Both the position numbers and the translations under genes were made by a program. From the NCBI GenBank assembly GCA_036489565.1, contig DASXFN010000091.1, forward strand, positions 1-64,000: a stretch of 64,000 nucleotides of DNA. The letters run 5' to 3'. The notes below the pieces were generated by a model. It was not told where the DNA came from, did not search any database, and worked only from the letters and a program-made list of their open reading frames with translations. Below, in pieces: positions 1 to 8,385 of the stretch; the first letter of the stretch is position 1, and each line of letters starts with the position of its first letter. This DNA is from JAICKN01 sp036489565. GTDB lineage: Bacteria; Acidobacteriota; Terriglobia; Terriglobales; Acidobacteriaceae.

Positions 1-286
1 TGAGCAGATGGAACAATGCGGCGCCAAAGAAGAAGATTGCGAGGGGCTGGTAAACTACGCGCTTTCCATTCAGGACGTTGAGGTCGCCGTATTTTTGCGG
101 GAAATTCCGGATGGGCGCTATCGAGTGAGTTTGCGCAGTAAAGGGAACCTAAACGTGGCGTCAGTTGCGGAACGCTTCGGCGGCGGTGGTCATCAATGCG
201 CGAGCGGGCTCTCTTTGGACGGACCGCTCTCCGCGGCAGTTGAAAAAATCCTAGCGCAATTACCATCCCGACCTTCGTTACAATAA
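1..286 (+). CDS. nrnA: DHH-family phosphoesterase, NrnA-like, C-terminal end (5' truncated)
   Basis: The frame is open from base 2 and ends at TAA 284-286, so only the last 94 residues are present. They form a DHHA1 domain: a beta-rich stretch (VAVFLREIPDGRYRVSLRS) followed by the GGGGHQCASG glycine/histidine signature of DHH-DHHA1 phosphoesterases. In NrnA proteins this domain binds short RNA or pAp, and the missing N-terminal DHH domain carries the metal site. The usual role is degradation of nanoRNA and of 3'-phosphoadenosine 5'-phosphate in the cytoplasm. A c-di-nucleotide phosphodiesterase of the same fold is possible, because the distinguishing N-terminal half is outside the window. The gene is followed 22 bases later by a small membrane protein on the same strand. 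Confidence 0.85.
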   Translation, partial: EQMEQCGAKEEDCEGLVNYALSIQDVEVAVFLREIPDGRYRVSLRSKGNLNVASVAERFGGGGHQCASGLSLDGPLSAAVEKILAQLPSRPSLQ

Positions 287-308
287 CTTGCCGTTACAAT
301 CAATTCCC

Positions 309-557
309 ATGCAAATATCATCTCTCTTGCAAGCGGGGTCCTTTGTTGGGGCCATGCTTATTCTGATTGCCTACGCTGGCCACCAGATGAAATGGATAGA
401 TTCGCGCGCGGCCCTCTACAACATTCTCAACGCTGCGGGTTCGGGGATGCTGGCTTACATCGCCTTCCATCCATTTCAAATCGGCTTTGTGGTGCTCGAG
501 ACGACGTGGGCGCTCATCAGCATCTTCGCCCTGCTTCGTCCAAGGCGGCATGTTTAG
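309..557 (+). CDS. Small CBU_0592-like integral membrane protein
   Basis: This is an 82-residue, very hydrophobic protein with about three membrane segments: residues 7-24 (GSFVGAMLILIAYAGHQM region), about 35-52 and about 55-75. It ends in an Arg-rich cytoplasmic tail (RPRRHV). The pattern resembles the CBU_0592 family of short bacterial membrane proteins, whose function is not known. ATG 309 was preferred over an in-frame TTG at 288 because the family begins close to the first helix, but no clear ribosome binding site is visible for either. Its stop codon overlaps the probable start of the next gene (ATG 550), which suggests translational coupling with the glycosyltransferase. No function is proposed. 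Confidence 0.6.
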   Translation: MQISSLLQAGSFVGAMLILIAYAGHQMKWIDSRAALYNILNAAGSGMLAYIAFHPFQIGFVVLETTWALISIFALLRPRRHV

Positions 558-2139
558 ACACCGCGCATTTCGGGAAGGGATGGTGCTCGCAGCCGTTTGC
601 GGGTTCCTGTTCTTCTTTGGACTCTCGTATTTTGGTTTGATCGGCGCGGATGAACCGCGCTACGCGCAGGTTGCGCGTGAAATGCTGACGCGCCACGACT
701 GGGTGACTCCAGTGCTCGGCGGCGTTCCCTGGCTGGAAAAGCCGCCTCTTTTTTACTGGCAGGCGATGCTGGCTTACGCCGCCTTCGGAGTGAATGATTT
801 TTCAGCGCGGTTTCCTTCGGCGGTAGATGCAACGCTGATGGTGGTCGCGGTTTTTCTGTTCTTGCGGAAGTTTCGCCCTGAATTTCAATTGGACGGCGCA
901 TTGATCGCGGCTTCCGGGGCCGCCATGATTGGCTTCGCGCGCGCGGCCTCCACTGACATGCCGTTGGCGGCGATGTTTGGAATTGCCATGCTCGCCTGGT
1001 ATGCCTGGCACGAAACTTCAGGAAAAATCTGGCTCTCGGTTTTCTATGGCTTCATGGCGCTGGGAGTGCTGGCAAAAGGCCCCGTGGCTTTGTTTCTGGC
1101 TGGGGTAGTCATTGGAGTCTATGCGCTGCTGCGGCGTGATTCGCGCATCGTCAAACGGACGTTGTGGCTCCCGGGTATTTTGCTTTTCTGCTGCGTGGCA
1201 TTGCCGTGGTACGCGTTGGTGCAATTGCGCAATCCGCAGTTTTTGCGGGTGTTCATTTTGCAACACAATCTGGAACGCTTTGGCAGCAATCTGTATCACC
1301 ATCGGGAACCCTTCTGGTTCTATATTCCCATCGCGCTGCTGGGCCTGCTGCCGTGGACGGCGTTCGCGGTGGATGCCGTGATTGTCAACCTGCGCCGATG
1401 GTGGAATGAACGCCGTAATGTTGCGGACGATGGTTTGGGCCTTTTTCTTTTGATTTGGCTGATCGTGCCCATCCTGTTTTTTTCGCTTTCGCAGTCGAAG
1501 CTGCCGGGCTACATTCTGCCCGCGCTGCCGGCGGCATCTTTGCTGATCGCAGAGTATTTGTCGCAAAACGAAGAAGGAAAACCCTTCAAAAAATCTGTGA
1601 TTGTGTTTCATTCTTTATTGTCGGTGGGATTGATTGTTCCGGCGGCCATGATTTCGCCGATTGTTCTGACGCATCACTTTGCCTGGGGGTATTCGACGGC
1701 GCTTCTGTTGGCGATTACCGCCGGTCTTGCGGGATTGTGCGCGCTTGCTTTAACCAGATATGGCTTGCGGGCGTTGCGTTTTGTGACGCTGATGCCTGTG
1801 CTGATTGCAGTGTCAGCCATATTGCGGTTGGGAGCGCCCGCGCTGGACTATTCATTTTCTGCCCGCCCCGTGGCCCGGCAATTGATCGAGTTACAGGGAG
1901 AAGATTTGCCGGTTGCGGTTTTCAAGGCGCGGCGGGAGTTGGAGTATGGGCTGCAGTTTTATTTCAATCGAGATATTTCCCGCTACGAACTTGGTCAGGA
2001 GCCTAACGGAGAGCACCTTCTGGTTGCGTCCCAGGGATTAGGAGAGGAAATCGCGTCGCGAAATCCAGGGCGTAAGGTCCGTTATTTGGGCAATTTTCCC
2101 GCCCAGCGCCTGGAATTTTATTGGGTCGCCGCGAAATAG
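550..2139 (+). CDS. GT39/ArnT-like membrane glycosyltransferase
   Basis: This 529-residue polytopic protein has roughly 11-13 hydrophobic segments. The first extracytoplasmic loop carries the family signature ADEPRYAQVAREML. In ArnT/PMT-type (GT-C fold) enzymes that Asp-Glu pair is part of the active site. The next loop has WLEKPPLFYW, also typical of ArnT-like proteins. Such enzymes transfer a sugar from a polyprenyl-phosphate donor to lipid A, another glycan or protein on the outer side of the inner membrane. Donor and acceptor cannot be told from sequence. The C-terminal 100 residues form a soluble domain (about 430-529). The frame extends upstream to 487, but ATG 550 fits the family N-terminus and overlaps the preceding stop by 8 bases. 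Confidence 0.85.
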   Translation: MFRHRAFREGMVLAAVCGFLFFFGLSYFGLIGADEPRYAQVAREMLTRHDWVTPVLGGVPWLEKPPLFYWQAMLAYAAFGVNDFSARFPSAVDATLMVVAVFLFLRKFRPEFQLDGALIAASGAAMIGFARAASTDMPLAAMFGIAMLAWYAWHETSGKIWLSVFYGFMALGVLAKGPVALFLAGVVIGVYALLRRDSRIVKRTLWLPGILLFCCVALPWYALVQLRNPQFLRVFILQHNLERFGSNLYHHREPFWFYIPIALLGLLPWTAFAVDAVIVNLRRWWNERRNVADDGLGLFLLIWLIVPILFFSLSQSKLPGYILPALPAASLLIAEYLSQNEEGKPFKKSVIVFHSLLSVGLIVPAAMISPIVLTHHFAWGYSTALLLAITAGLAGLCALALTRYGLRALRFVTLMPVLIAVSAILRLGAPALDYSFSARPVARQLIELQGEDLPVAVFKARRELEYGLQFYFNRDISRYELGQEPNGEHLLVASQGLGEEIASRNPGRKVRYLGNFPAQRLEFYWVAAK

Positions 2140-2214
2140 TAGCTTTCTGTGTTCCCATGTTTGCCTAACGATCCGGGTAACGAATAAACTCCAATTTCAG
2201 TTGTTTTTTCTGCT

Positions 2215-3180
2215 GTGCCCGAACCCGCCAGGAGCCCCGTGGAAGTTCTGGATTTACGACATTTTTCCTCCGTTGATCTGCGTCCCCTGATGCAGGATGA
2301 AGTGCAGATGTGGTCACGCCTGCTCTCCTGGGACTACGCGGCCTCCGCGGACATGATTCTGCGTTATGTGGACTCCCGCATCCTGCCCGGCTATGCGGCG
2401 GTGGAGCGGGGAAGGATTATGGGATATGCGTTTTTCGTGTATGAAGGCAACAAGGGCGTAATCGGGGATCTGTTCATTGCGGATGGCCGGGAGTTGCAGG
2501 AGCAGCAAAGCATGGAAGTCCGGCTGCTTACGCATGTGATTGAAACCTTGCAGCAGTCACCGGGAATTCACCGCATTGAAGCGCAACTTCTGGTCCATGA
2601 AACGGGTCGCGTTATGGAGCCTTTTGTACAGCAGGGATTCCATCGGCATCCGCGTCTGTTCATGATATTGCCGTTGCGGGAAGCCGCGCCCATCAAGATT
2701 GCGTTCCCGCCAGACATCGAGGTGCGACGCTGGTCCGAACAGGACTATCAGCCGGCCGCCGCATTGATTACCGCCGCCTATCGCGGACATGTGGATGCGG
2801 AGATCAACGACCAATACCGCAGCCTGAGCGGTTCGCTGCGCTTCCTGAACAATATCGTCCGGTTCCCGGGATGTGGCACGTTCGATCCGGAATCGTCATT
2901 CGTGGCGGTGCACAAACGAACGACGCTAGCGGGGCTGATTCTTTGCTCGCGGGTACGCAACGATGTCGGCCATGTCACGCAAATTTGCGTGCTGCCGGAA
3001 TTTCGGTCGCATGGGATTGGCGAGGCGCTGCTGGGAACGACGGTGAATAATTTGCGGCAAAGGAATTTTTCGCTGCTTTCGCTCACCGTAACGCAAGACA
3101 ACGCGCATGCCGTGGAACTCTACCGGCGCGTTGGTTTCGAGACCAAGCGCGTGTTTGATGCGTTTGTTTGGCAGGAATAG
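2215..3180 (+). CDS. Tandem-domain GNAT N-acetyltransferase
   Basis: This 321-residue protein starts at GTG 2215. It looks like two GNAT folds in tandem. The N-terminal half (about 15-150) is diverged. The C-terminal half (about 165-321) has the acetyl-CoA pyrophosphate-binding pattern RSHGIGEALL after the beta-4 strand THVTQICVLPEF, and ends with NAHAVELYRRVGFE, the usual alpha-4/beta-7 motif. GNAT proteins acetylate amines of small molecules, antibiotics or protein termini, and the substrate cannot be assigned here. It stands alone, 75 bases after the glycosyltransferase and convergent with the leftward block at 3200-4958. Confidence 0.8.
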   Translation: MPEPARSPVEVLDLRHFSSVDLRPLMQDEVQMWSRLLSWDYAASADMILRYVDSRILPGYAAVERGRIMGYAFFVYEGNKGVIGDLFIADGRELQEQQSMEVRLLTHVIETLQQSPGIHRIEAQLLVHETGRVMEPFVQQGFHRHPRLFMILPLREAAPIKIAFPPDIEVRRWSEQDYQPAAALITAAYRGHVDAEINDQYRSLSGSLRFLNNIVRFPGCGTFDPESSFVAVHKRTTLAGLILCSRVRNDVGHVTQICVLPEFRSHGIGEALLGTTVNNLRQRNFSLLSLTVTQDNAHAVELYRRVGFETKRVFDAFVWQE

Positions 3181-3181
3181 A

Positions 3182-3198
3182 TTTCGCGCGGCGCGAAA
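3182..3198. terminator. Short hairpin between convergent genes
   Basis: A perfect 7-bp stem (TTTCGCG, 3182-3188; CGCGAAA, 3192-3198) with a 3-base loop sits right after the GNAT stop codon and just before the stop of the leftward gene ending at 3200. The terminal A/T pairs could serve as a weak bidirectional terminator. There is no long T-run, so this is tentative. Confidence 0.35.
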
Positions 3199-3199
3199 G

Positions 3200-3388
3200 T
3201 CATCGTCGCAGCAGCCACATGAGCCAACCACCCACGAAAACACCGCCGATGAACATAAAGAAGCAGTAGAACCCGTAGCGGATCTGATCGCGCGTGGTAT
3301 TGCGCTGCGTGATGCCGAAAACAATGGAAGCGAAGATAGAGAAGAGCAGGGCGGCGCTAAAGTGCGTAAGAGTCAGCGTCCCGGTCAT
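3200..3388 (-). CDS. Two-helix small membrane protein
   Basis: This 62-residue protein has two hydrophobic helices (about residues 8-26 and 38-59) separated by a charged loop (TQRNTTRDQIRYG), and ends in RR. ATG 3388 overlaps the TGA of the DUF6677 gene by four bases (ATGA), so translation is very likely coupled to it. I do not recognise a named family. The overlap and the well-formed helix-loop-helix pattern argue that it is a real gene. It could be a partner subunit of the DUF6677 protein. Confidence 0.6.
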   Translation of the reverse strand: MTGTLTLTHFSAALLFSIFASIVFGITQRNTTRDQIRYGFYCFFMFIGGVFVGGWLMWLLRR

Positions 3389-3792
3389 GATTTTTTCCCG
3401 ATTGAAATATGGTAGGCGTCGGCGACACTGATGAAGTTCAGCAGTCCGGCGACGAACATGAATTTTGTTCCGTAGTCGGCGGAGGCGTGGGCAATCGCGC
3501 CCTGGCCTAAATCTTTAGCCAGGCTGACAATGTACAAGCCGCCGCCCCCTAAGTCTCCGATGAAGCCGAGAATGCCGAGGATGTCGCCGCCGTTCGGCTT
3601 GTAAACATGGCCTTGCATTAATAGACCAAGAATGAACATGATGAAGACAGAGGCCAGTAGGAGAAAGCCGCGGATCCAGCGCTTCTGGATCAAGTGGCCG
3701 CCGCCGGGAATGAGCCATCCGATTGCCGGAGCAATGACGGAGAGAACATTCAGGGGCGCAACGGCGCGTTTGCTGGTAGTGGAATTTGCCAT
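3385..3792 (-). CDS. DUF6677-like integral membrane protein
   Basis: This 135-residue protein begins with a short polar tail, then PAIGWLIPGGGHLIQKRW, a glycine-rich re-entrant-like turn also common in TM2/DUF6677 proteins. Hydrophobic segments follow at about 43-60, 70-92 and 105-123. The family is uncharacterised and is frequent in acidobacteria. It lies in an overlapping string of three genes: its ATG overlaps the M24 peptidase stop (TGATG) by one base, and its own stop overlaps the start of the 62-residue membrane protein. The order suggests one transcript. A membrane partner for the peptidase is possible, but nothing in the sequence proves it. Confidence 0.65.
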   Translation of the reverse strand: MANSTTSKRAVAPLNVLSVIAPAIGWLIPGGGHLIQKRWIRGFLLLASVFIMFILGLLMQGHVYKPNGGDILGILGFIGDLGGGGLYIVSLAKDLGQGAIAHASADYGTKFMFVAGLLNFISVADAYHISIGKKS

Positions 3793-4958
3793 CAGATGAT
3801 TACGATCTCTCTTTGAATTCTACCTGTGACTTCCGCGGCATTCTCGCGGACCAAAACGTTTACTTCACTACGGACTCCGAATTCCGGCAAATAAATGCCG
3901 GGCTCAATGGAAAAGCACGAATTCGGCAGGATTCGCCGTTCATCGTGAATTTCCAGGTCGTCCATATTGGCGCCATTGGCGTGGACCTCGGTGCCGATGG
4001 AGTGCCCGGTGCGATGAATAAAGTAATCTCCGAAGCCTGCTTTCTTGATGTGGTCACGGACCGCGCGGTCCACTTCCCATCCCGCAATGGGCCGAGATAC
4101 GGCGATCGCGTCAGTGACCGTCTTCACGCCCACATCACGGGCTTGCGTCACTACTTCAAAAACTTCGCGCATTCTGTTGGAGGGCGCGTTGCCAACAAAT
4201 CCCGTCCACGTGATGTCGTAGTATACGGCACCCGGCGTGCTTTTCTTGGCCCAGACATCGAGGAGCACGAAATCGCCTTCGCGAATTTTTGCGGAGTTTT
4301 CCTTATGAGGCTCATAGTGCGGATTGCCGCTATTGGCGTTGACGGCGACGATAGGCGGATCTTCCGTGATCAGGTTCTCGCGCTGGAATGCTTCTAAAAA
4401 CCACTGCTGGATTTCGTATTCCGTGGTTCCACCATTGCGGACGCGGCGGCCAATTTCACGAAAAGCCTCGGCGGTGATGGCGTCAATGGCGTCGCGAGCG
4501 TCGAAATGCGTCTTGATCTGTTCTTTGCTCCAGGTGGCTTCGAACTGCGCGATCAAATCGGCCGAGCTGACCACGTTTTTCCCCAGACCGCGAATTAGTT
4601 CGATTGTCCCCGCGTCCACCAGAGAAACGTAAAACACAAGATTGTTCGGCGAATACTGCATGGCGATGTCGCGATGGTTCCTGAGCAGTGTTTTCACATT
4701 GTCGAATAGCTCTTGCCATCCGGCGTATTGGAGTTTGCTGCCCGGTAGGGAATCAAGGTGTCCGGCTTCAATTTTATGGACGAGCTTTAAAGGTTCGCCT
4801 TCGGCGGGAATGAGATAAAACCACCGCCGCGTGACCATCAAATTCTCAGGAAGCCCAAGTAGGCGATAGGCAATGGGGTCGCGATGATGGTGATCGTAAA
4901 AGAGCCAGGCGTCAATATTGCGCTCACGCAGCGCGGCCTGGATGGCTGAGAGGTCCAT
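3792..4958 (-). CDS. M24-family metallopeptidase (Xaa-Pro aminopeptidase type)
   Basis: The N-terminal half (about 1-140) has the creatinase-like fold seen in Xaa-Pro peptidases. The C-terminal half is a pita-bread M24 domain. All five expected metal ligands can be seen: Asp in VLLDVWAKK, Asp in YYDITWTG, His in HRTGHSIG, Glu in SIEPGIYLPE and Glu in GVRSEVNVLV. It should be a cytoplasmic dinuclear-metal exopeptidase releasing the N-terminal residue before proline. Related creatinase or ectoine-hydrolase activity cannot be excluded. ATG 4958 was chosen over an in-frame TTG at 4964. It is 388 residues, normal for the family, and is the first gene of the overlapping trio continuing to 3200. Confidence 0.85.
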   Translation of the reverse strand: MDLSAIQAALRERNIDAWLFYDHHHRDPIAYRLLGLPENLMVTRRWFYLIPAEGEPLKLVHKIEAGHLDSLPGSKLQYAGWQELFDNVKTLLRNHRDIAMQYSPNNLVFYVSLVDAGTIELIRGLGKNVVSSADLIAQFEATWSKEQIKTHFDARDAIDAITAEAFREIGRRVRNGGTTEYEIQQWFLEAFQRENLITEDPPIVAVNANSGNPHYEPHKENSAKIREGDFVLLDVWAKKSTPGAVYYDITWTGFVGNAPSNRMREVFEVVTQARDVGVKTVTDAIAVSRPIAGWEVDRAVRDHIKKAGFGDYFIHRTGHSIGTEVHANGANMDDLEIHDERRILPNSCFSIEPGIYLPEFGVRSEVNVLVRENAAEVTGRIQREIVII

Positions 4959-5045
4959 GGGCAAACAAGTATTCTAAACGCCTGCTGTGGATTTGGGCGA
5001 ATGCTATTTGCGGTTGTGATTAGGGAGAGTCGACATTTTGCGAAT

Positions 5046-6320
5046 CTATTTTGCCGGAACGAGATTTGCTGGCTTCAAAGTCTTATCGTAAATCCATAGC
5101 AATGCCGCCGTGGCGACTCCGATTCCACTGATGCACCACCAGATTCGCCCCGGCTGATTCGTGACTTCTCCGAAATGATGAAGCAGCATCCCCCCGAATG
5201 GACCACCGAGCAGTGAGCCGATTCCTATAGGCAGGAAGGCGAAGCCCATATACGTTCCTTGCTGGCCCGGAGGAGCAAGCCGGGAAATATATTCGTAGTA
5301 GCGGGGAGACTGGATCATCTCGCCGACCGCCACTGTAAACAACGTGGCCACCGCCATGGGCACGGAAGGGTGCAATACCAGAAGGAGCCACGCCAGACCG
5401 GATATCAACGTACCGATGGTAATCGCACGGAAGGCGGGTAATTTTTGGGTCAGGAAGCTCACGATGATTTGTAACGCGATTACCGCAAGCGAATCGGTGA
5501 CTAGCATCAGTTCGGTATTTGCCGTGGGGCTGATGTAGTTGTGAATGTAAATGGGCAGGCTGATGAACTCCTGCCAGAAGACAACCCAGTATCCGGAAAA
5601 GATCAGCAGAAAAAGCATGAAGCGGAAGTTAGAAATAACAACAAGGAAATTTTTGGCCGCCTGGCCAAGGCTGGTAGTCGCGACTTCGCCGGAGCGGCGA
5701 GGCTCCTTGAAGAAGATGAGCACCGCGAAGAACATGGCAAATACGCTGAGCGCGGCCACGCGGAAAACATTTTCCACGCGCATGCGCTCGTGTACCCACG
5801 AGGCGATGAACGGCCCGGCGGTCCCTCCAATATTCACCAGCGTGTAATAAATCGAATACCCAATGGAGCGGACATTTTCTTTGGAGGCCCGCGCGGTCGT
5901 TCCTACAACGCAGGGTTTTACGAGCGCGATGCCAAGAGCAGGCAACATTAAGATGACCGTCATCAGCACGCCCAGCGGAAGAGCATTGCGCACCGGCGCA
6001 AGCCACGGCGCGCCAATGGAACCAAGCAGGAAGTAGGAACAACTCAATATTAAGTAAGCAAGCGAAAGAGAGCGGCGAAAGCCAAGCCGGTCGGCGACAA
6101 CTCCGCCGAAAGCCGCCAGGAACCACACCAGCCCGCCGAAAAGTCCCGTGAGGCTGGTCGCGCGTTCCACCGGAAAATGCAAAGACTCATACAAATAGCG
6201 GGCCAGCACCGCAAGAACAGCGTAGTAGGAGAGCCGCTCGAAGAGTTCGCTGATGTTCGCTACCCAGAAGGGAAGTTCGAATCCGGTGCGGATTTCATGC
6301 AGGCGTTCGGAAAACGTCAC
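5046..6320 (-). CDS. MFS transporter resembling POT/PTR peptide carriers
   Basis: This 424-residue protein has about 12 membrane segments. The first helix carries SELFERLSYYAVLAVL, close to the ExxERFxYY proton-coupling motif of proton-dependent oligopeptide transporters. A conserved MFS loop follows (FGGVVADRLGFRR). The second half has weaker POT features, so it is best described as POT-like. The likely role is proton-driven uptake of peptides or other small molecules across the inner membrane. No ATG lies near the N-terminus. GTG 6320 has a GGA-type ribosome binding site at good spacing, while the upstream TTG 6326 is too close to it. The gene stands alone on the minus strand, 72 bases downstream of asnB. 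Confidence 0.75.
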   Translation of the reverse strand: MTFSERLHEIRTGFELPFWVANISELFERLSYYAVLAVLARYLYESLHFPVERATSLTGLFGGLVWFLAAFGGVVADRLGFRRSLSLAYLILSCSYFLLGSIGAPWLAPVRNALPLGVLMTVILMLPALGIALVKPCVVGTTARASKENVRSIGYSIYYTLVNIGGTAGPFIASWVHERMRVENVFRVAALSVFAMFFAVLIFFKEPRRSGEVATTSLGQAAKNFLVVISNFRFMLFLLIFSGYWVVFWQEFISLPIYIHNYISPTANTELMLVTDSLAVIALQIIVSFLTQKLPAFRAITIGTLISGLAWLLLVLHPSVPMAVATLFTVAVGEMIQSPRYYEYISRLAPPGQQGTYMGFAFLPIGIGSLLGGPFGGMLLHHFGEVTNQPGRIWWCISGIGVATAALLWIYDKTLKPANLVPAK

Positions 6321-6392
6321 AAGCAATTCCGGTTTTTAATGTTGATCTTCATTTACTTTCCCGACTATTTAGCCCTCGTCTTGCATTCGCTG

Positions 6393-8321
6393 TCACGCCG
6401 CCAGATGAAACCGCTCCTGCAAAACGCATGCGCTTACCAAAACCATAAGCACCTGATCATAAGCCACGCGCGCATTCTCATCCATTGCAGGCAGACCGTC
6501 GAGAAGGGCCACAATTTTCTTCTGATTGAAAAATGGGATAGCAGCCAGCGCCGGGCCGCGCAGCGTGTCATTCACAAACGTGCTTAATTTTTCTTTGGGA
6601 TTCAATGTGGCCGGAGGGCTCAGAAATGGATGCTTTTGCCGGCGATAAACCGTATCCGTAATGACGTCACGGACGGCCTCGCGGAGAACGTACTTCTCCG
6701 TCATTCCGTGGATTTTCTGGTTTACGGGCTGGGAACGGATTAGTTCCACCAGATGGTGATCGAGGAAAGGCACGCGTCCCTCGATGGAGTGCGCCATCTC
6801 CATGCGGTCGCCCAGTATGGTGAGGATGTAGCCGGGGAGCAGAGTCTTTGCCCACAGGTAGAGCGACTGATGGACGGGATCGCGTCCGGTGAGTTGGGCG
6901 CGTACGTCGAGGTCGGTGAAGAGAGCGTGGTAACCCTCGCGGTTCCCAAACCTCTCAAGGAAATTTCCCGCCAGTAATTCTTGCATCTTCGCCGAACGCG
7001 CCGAGAAAGTTTCGATCCAGGAAGGAATGAAGCCAAGAACGCGCTTCAGGTTCTCGAGTGGCAAGGCTTCGCCATGCGGCAACAGCAGGCCACGTGATAC
7101 GGGATTGAGTTTTTCCAGGTCTTGCAGCAGTGCCGCAACCACGGCGGGATCCTGGCCCTCGCGGTTATAAAGAAGCATGTCGCGGCGAAAGTGCGCATAA
7201 CCTCCCAGGATTTCATCCGATCCTTCGCCTGTGATCACGACCTTGTATCCGGCATCGCGCACCGCCTGGCTCAGGAGATATTTGGCCACGCCGTGAGCAT
7301 TGACGCAGAAGGCCTCAGACTGAAAAACAGCGTCGGCAAAATTGTCGGCGAGGTCGTCTTGCCGGATTGGAATCGGAAAAAATTCAGCGCCCACTTTTGC
7401 CGCCATCTCCCGGGCTTCCTTCTCTTCGTCATAGTCCGCACGGTCGAAAGTCAGCGTGAATGCGCGAATGGGATCGGGATGGTGCCGGGCTGCGAGGCCA
7501 ATGACCGCGCAGGAATCGAGCCCGCCGCTGAGGTAACAACCTACGGGAACATCCGCGCGGAGACGGAGTCGCACAGCCTCTTCCAGCGCGTGGCGGAATT
7601 CTGCGGCGTAGTCGGCATCGGAACGATGGGGCGCATCACTGCCAGCTTTCGGGTAATTGAAATCCCAATATTTATGCAGTTGAATGTGTTTGTCGGTGGC
7701 AAGCAGGTAATGGCCCGGAGGAACCTGGAAAACGCCGTCGTAAATTGTGCGCAACTGATGTCCGCCGTATTCAACAGAGTGCGAGACGGATTCCGCGTCC
7801 CAACGCGCCGGTACTCCGGCGGCGAATAATGCTTTTACTTCGGATGCGAGATAGAGTTTTTCGTCATGGAAGGCATAGAACAGCGGCTTGATGCCAAAAC
7901 GGTCACGGACAGCAATCATCGTGCGGTTTCTCGCATCCCAGAGCACAATGGCGAATTCGCCGCGCAAACGGTGCAGGGATTGCATGCCAAAATCTTCATA
8001 AAGATGGAGCGCGATTTCGCTGTCCGAACGAGTGCGCAGGCGATGTCCGGATTGTTCAAGTTCTTTCTGGACCGCCTCGTAGCCGTAGAATTCGCCGTTG
8101 ACGATGATTCGGGTTTGCTCATCCTCGCTGGCGATTGGTTGATCACCAGTCGTTAGGTCAATGATGCTGAGCCGCGCATGACCGAGCGCGACGCGGCCAT
8201 CTGGCGAAATCCAGTGGCGTTGTCCATCGGGGCCGCGATGATAAAGGCTCTGCGTGGCCTTCTGCATGATGTCCGCGGAAATCGGACCACGGCGCGAGAA
8301 CATTGCGACAATTCCACACAT
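6393..8321 (-). CDS. asnB: Asparagine synthetase (glutamine-hydrolysing)
   Basis: This 642-residue enzyme has Cys2 exposed after Met removal (MCGIVAMF), the nucleophile of class II glutamine amidotransferases. It keeps GHARLSIIDL and the NGEFYGYE stretch of that domain (about 1-210). The synthetase domain contains the PP-loop YLSGGLDSCAV, followed by GEGSDEILGGY and RVPFLDHHLVE. The reaction is aspartate + glutamine + ATP to asparagine + glutamate. Long AsnB forms of this type (about 640 residues) also occur in exopolysaccharide or peptide modification loci, but nothing of that kind is adjacent, so a housekeeping amidation role is the default. ATG 8321 encodes the required Met-Cys start. Confidence 0.93.
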   Translation of the reverse strand: MCGIVAMFSRRGPISADIMQKATQSLYHRGPDGQRHWISPDGRVALGHARLSIIDLTTGDQPIASEDEQTRIIVNGEFYGYEAVQKELEQSGHRLRTRSDSEIALHLYEDFGMQSLHRLRGEFAIVLWDARNRTMIAVRDRFGIKPLFYAFHDEKLYLASEVKALFAAGVPARWDAESVSHSVEYGGHQLRTIYDGVFQVPPGHYLLATDKHIQLHKYWDFNYPKAGSDAPHRSDADYAAEFRHALEEAVRLRLRADVPVGCYLSGGLDSCAVIGLAARHHPDPIRAFTLTFDRADYDEEKEAREMAAKVGAEFFPIPIRQDDLADNFADAVFQSEAFCVNAHGVAKYLLSQAVRDAGYKVVITGEGSDEILGGYAHFRRDMLLYNREGQDPAVVAALLQDLEKLNPVSRGLLLPHGEALPLENLKRVLGFIPSWIETFSARSAKMQELLAGNFLERFGNREGYHALFTDLDVRAQLTGRDPVHQSLYLWAKTLLPGYILTILGDRMEMAHSIEGRVPFLDHHLVELIRSQPVNQKIHGMTEKYVLREAVRDVITDTVYRRQKHPFLSPPATLNPKEKLSTFVNDTLRGPALAAIPFFNQKKIVALLDGLPAMDENARVAYDQVLMVLVSACVLQERFHLAA

Positions 8322-8385
8322 GAGTTTTTCCTTTTATGGCCTAATTTAGACGGCTAAGATTTGACGCTGCACGAGACGCCGTATT

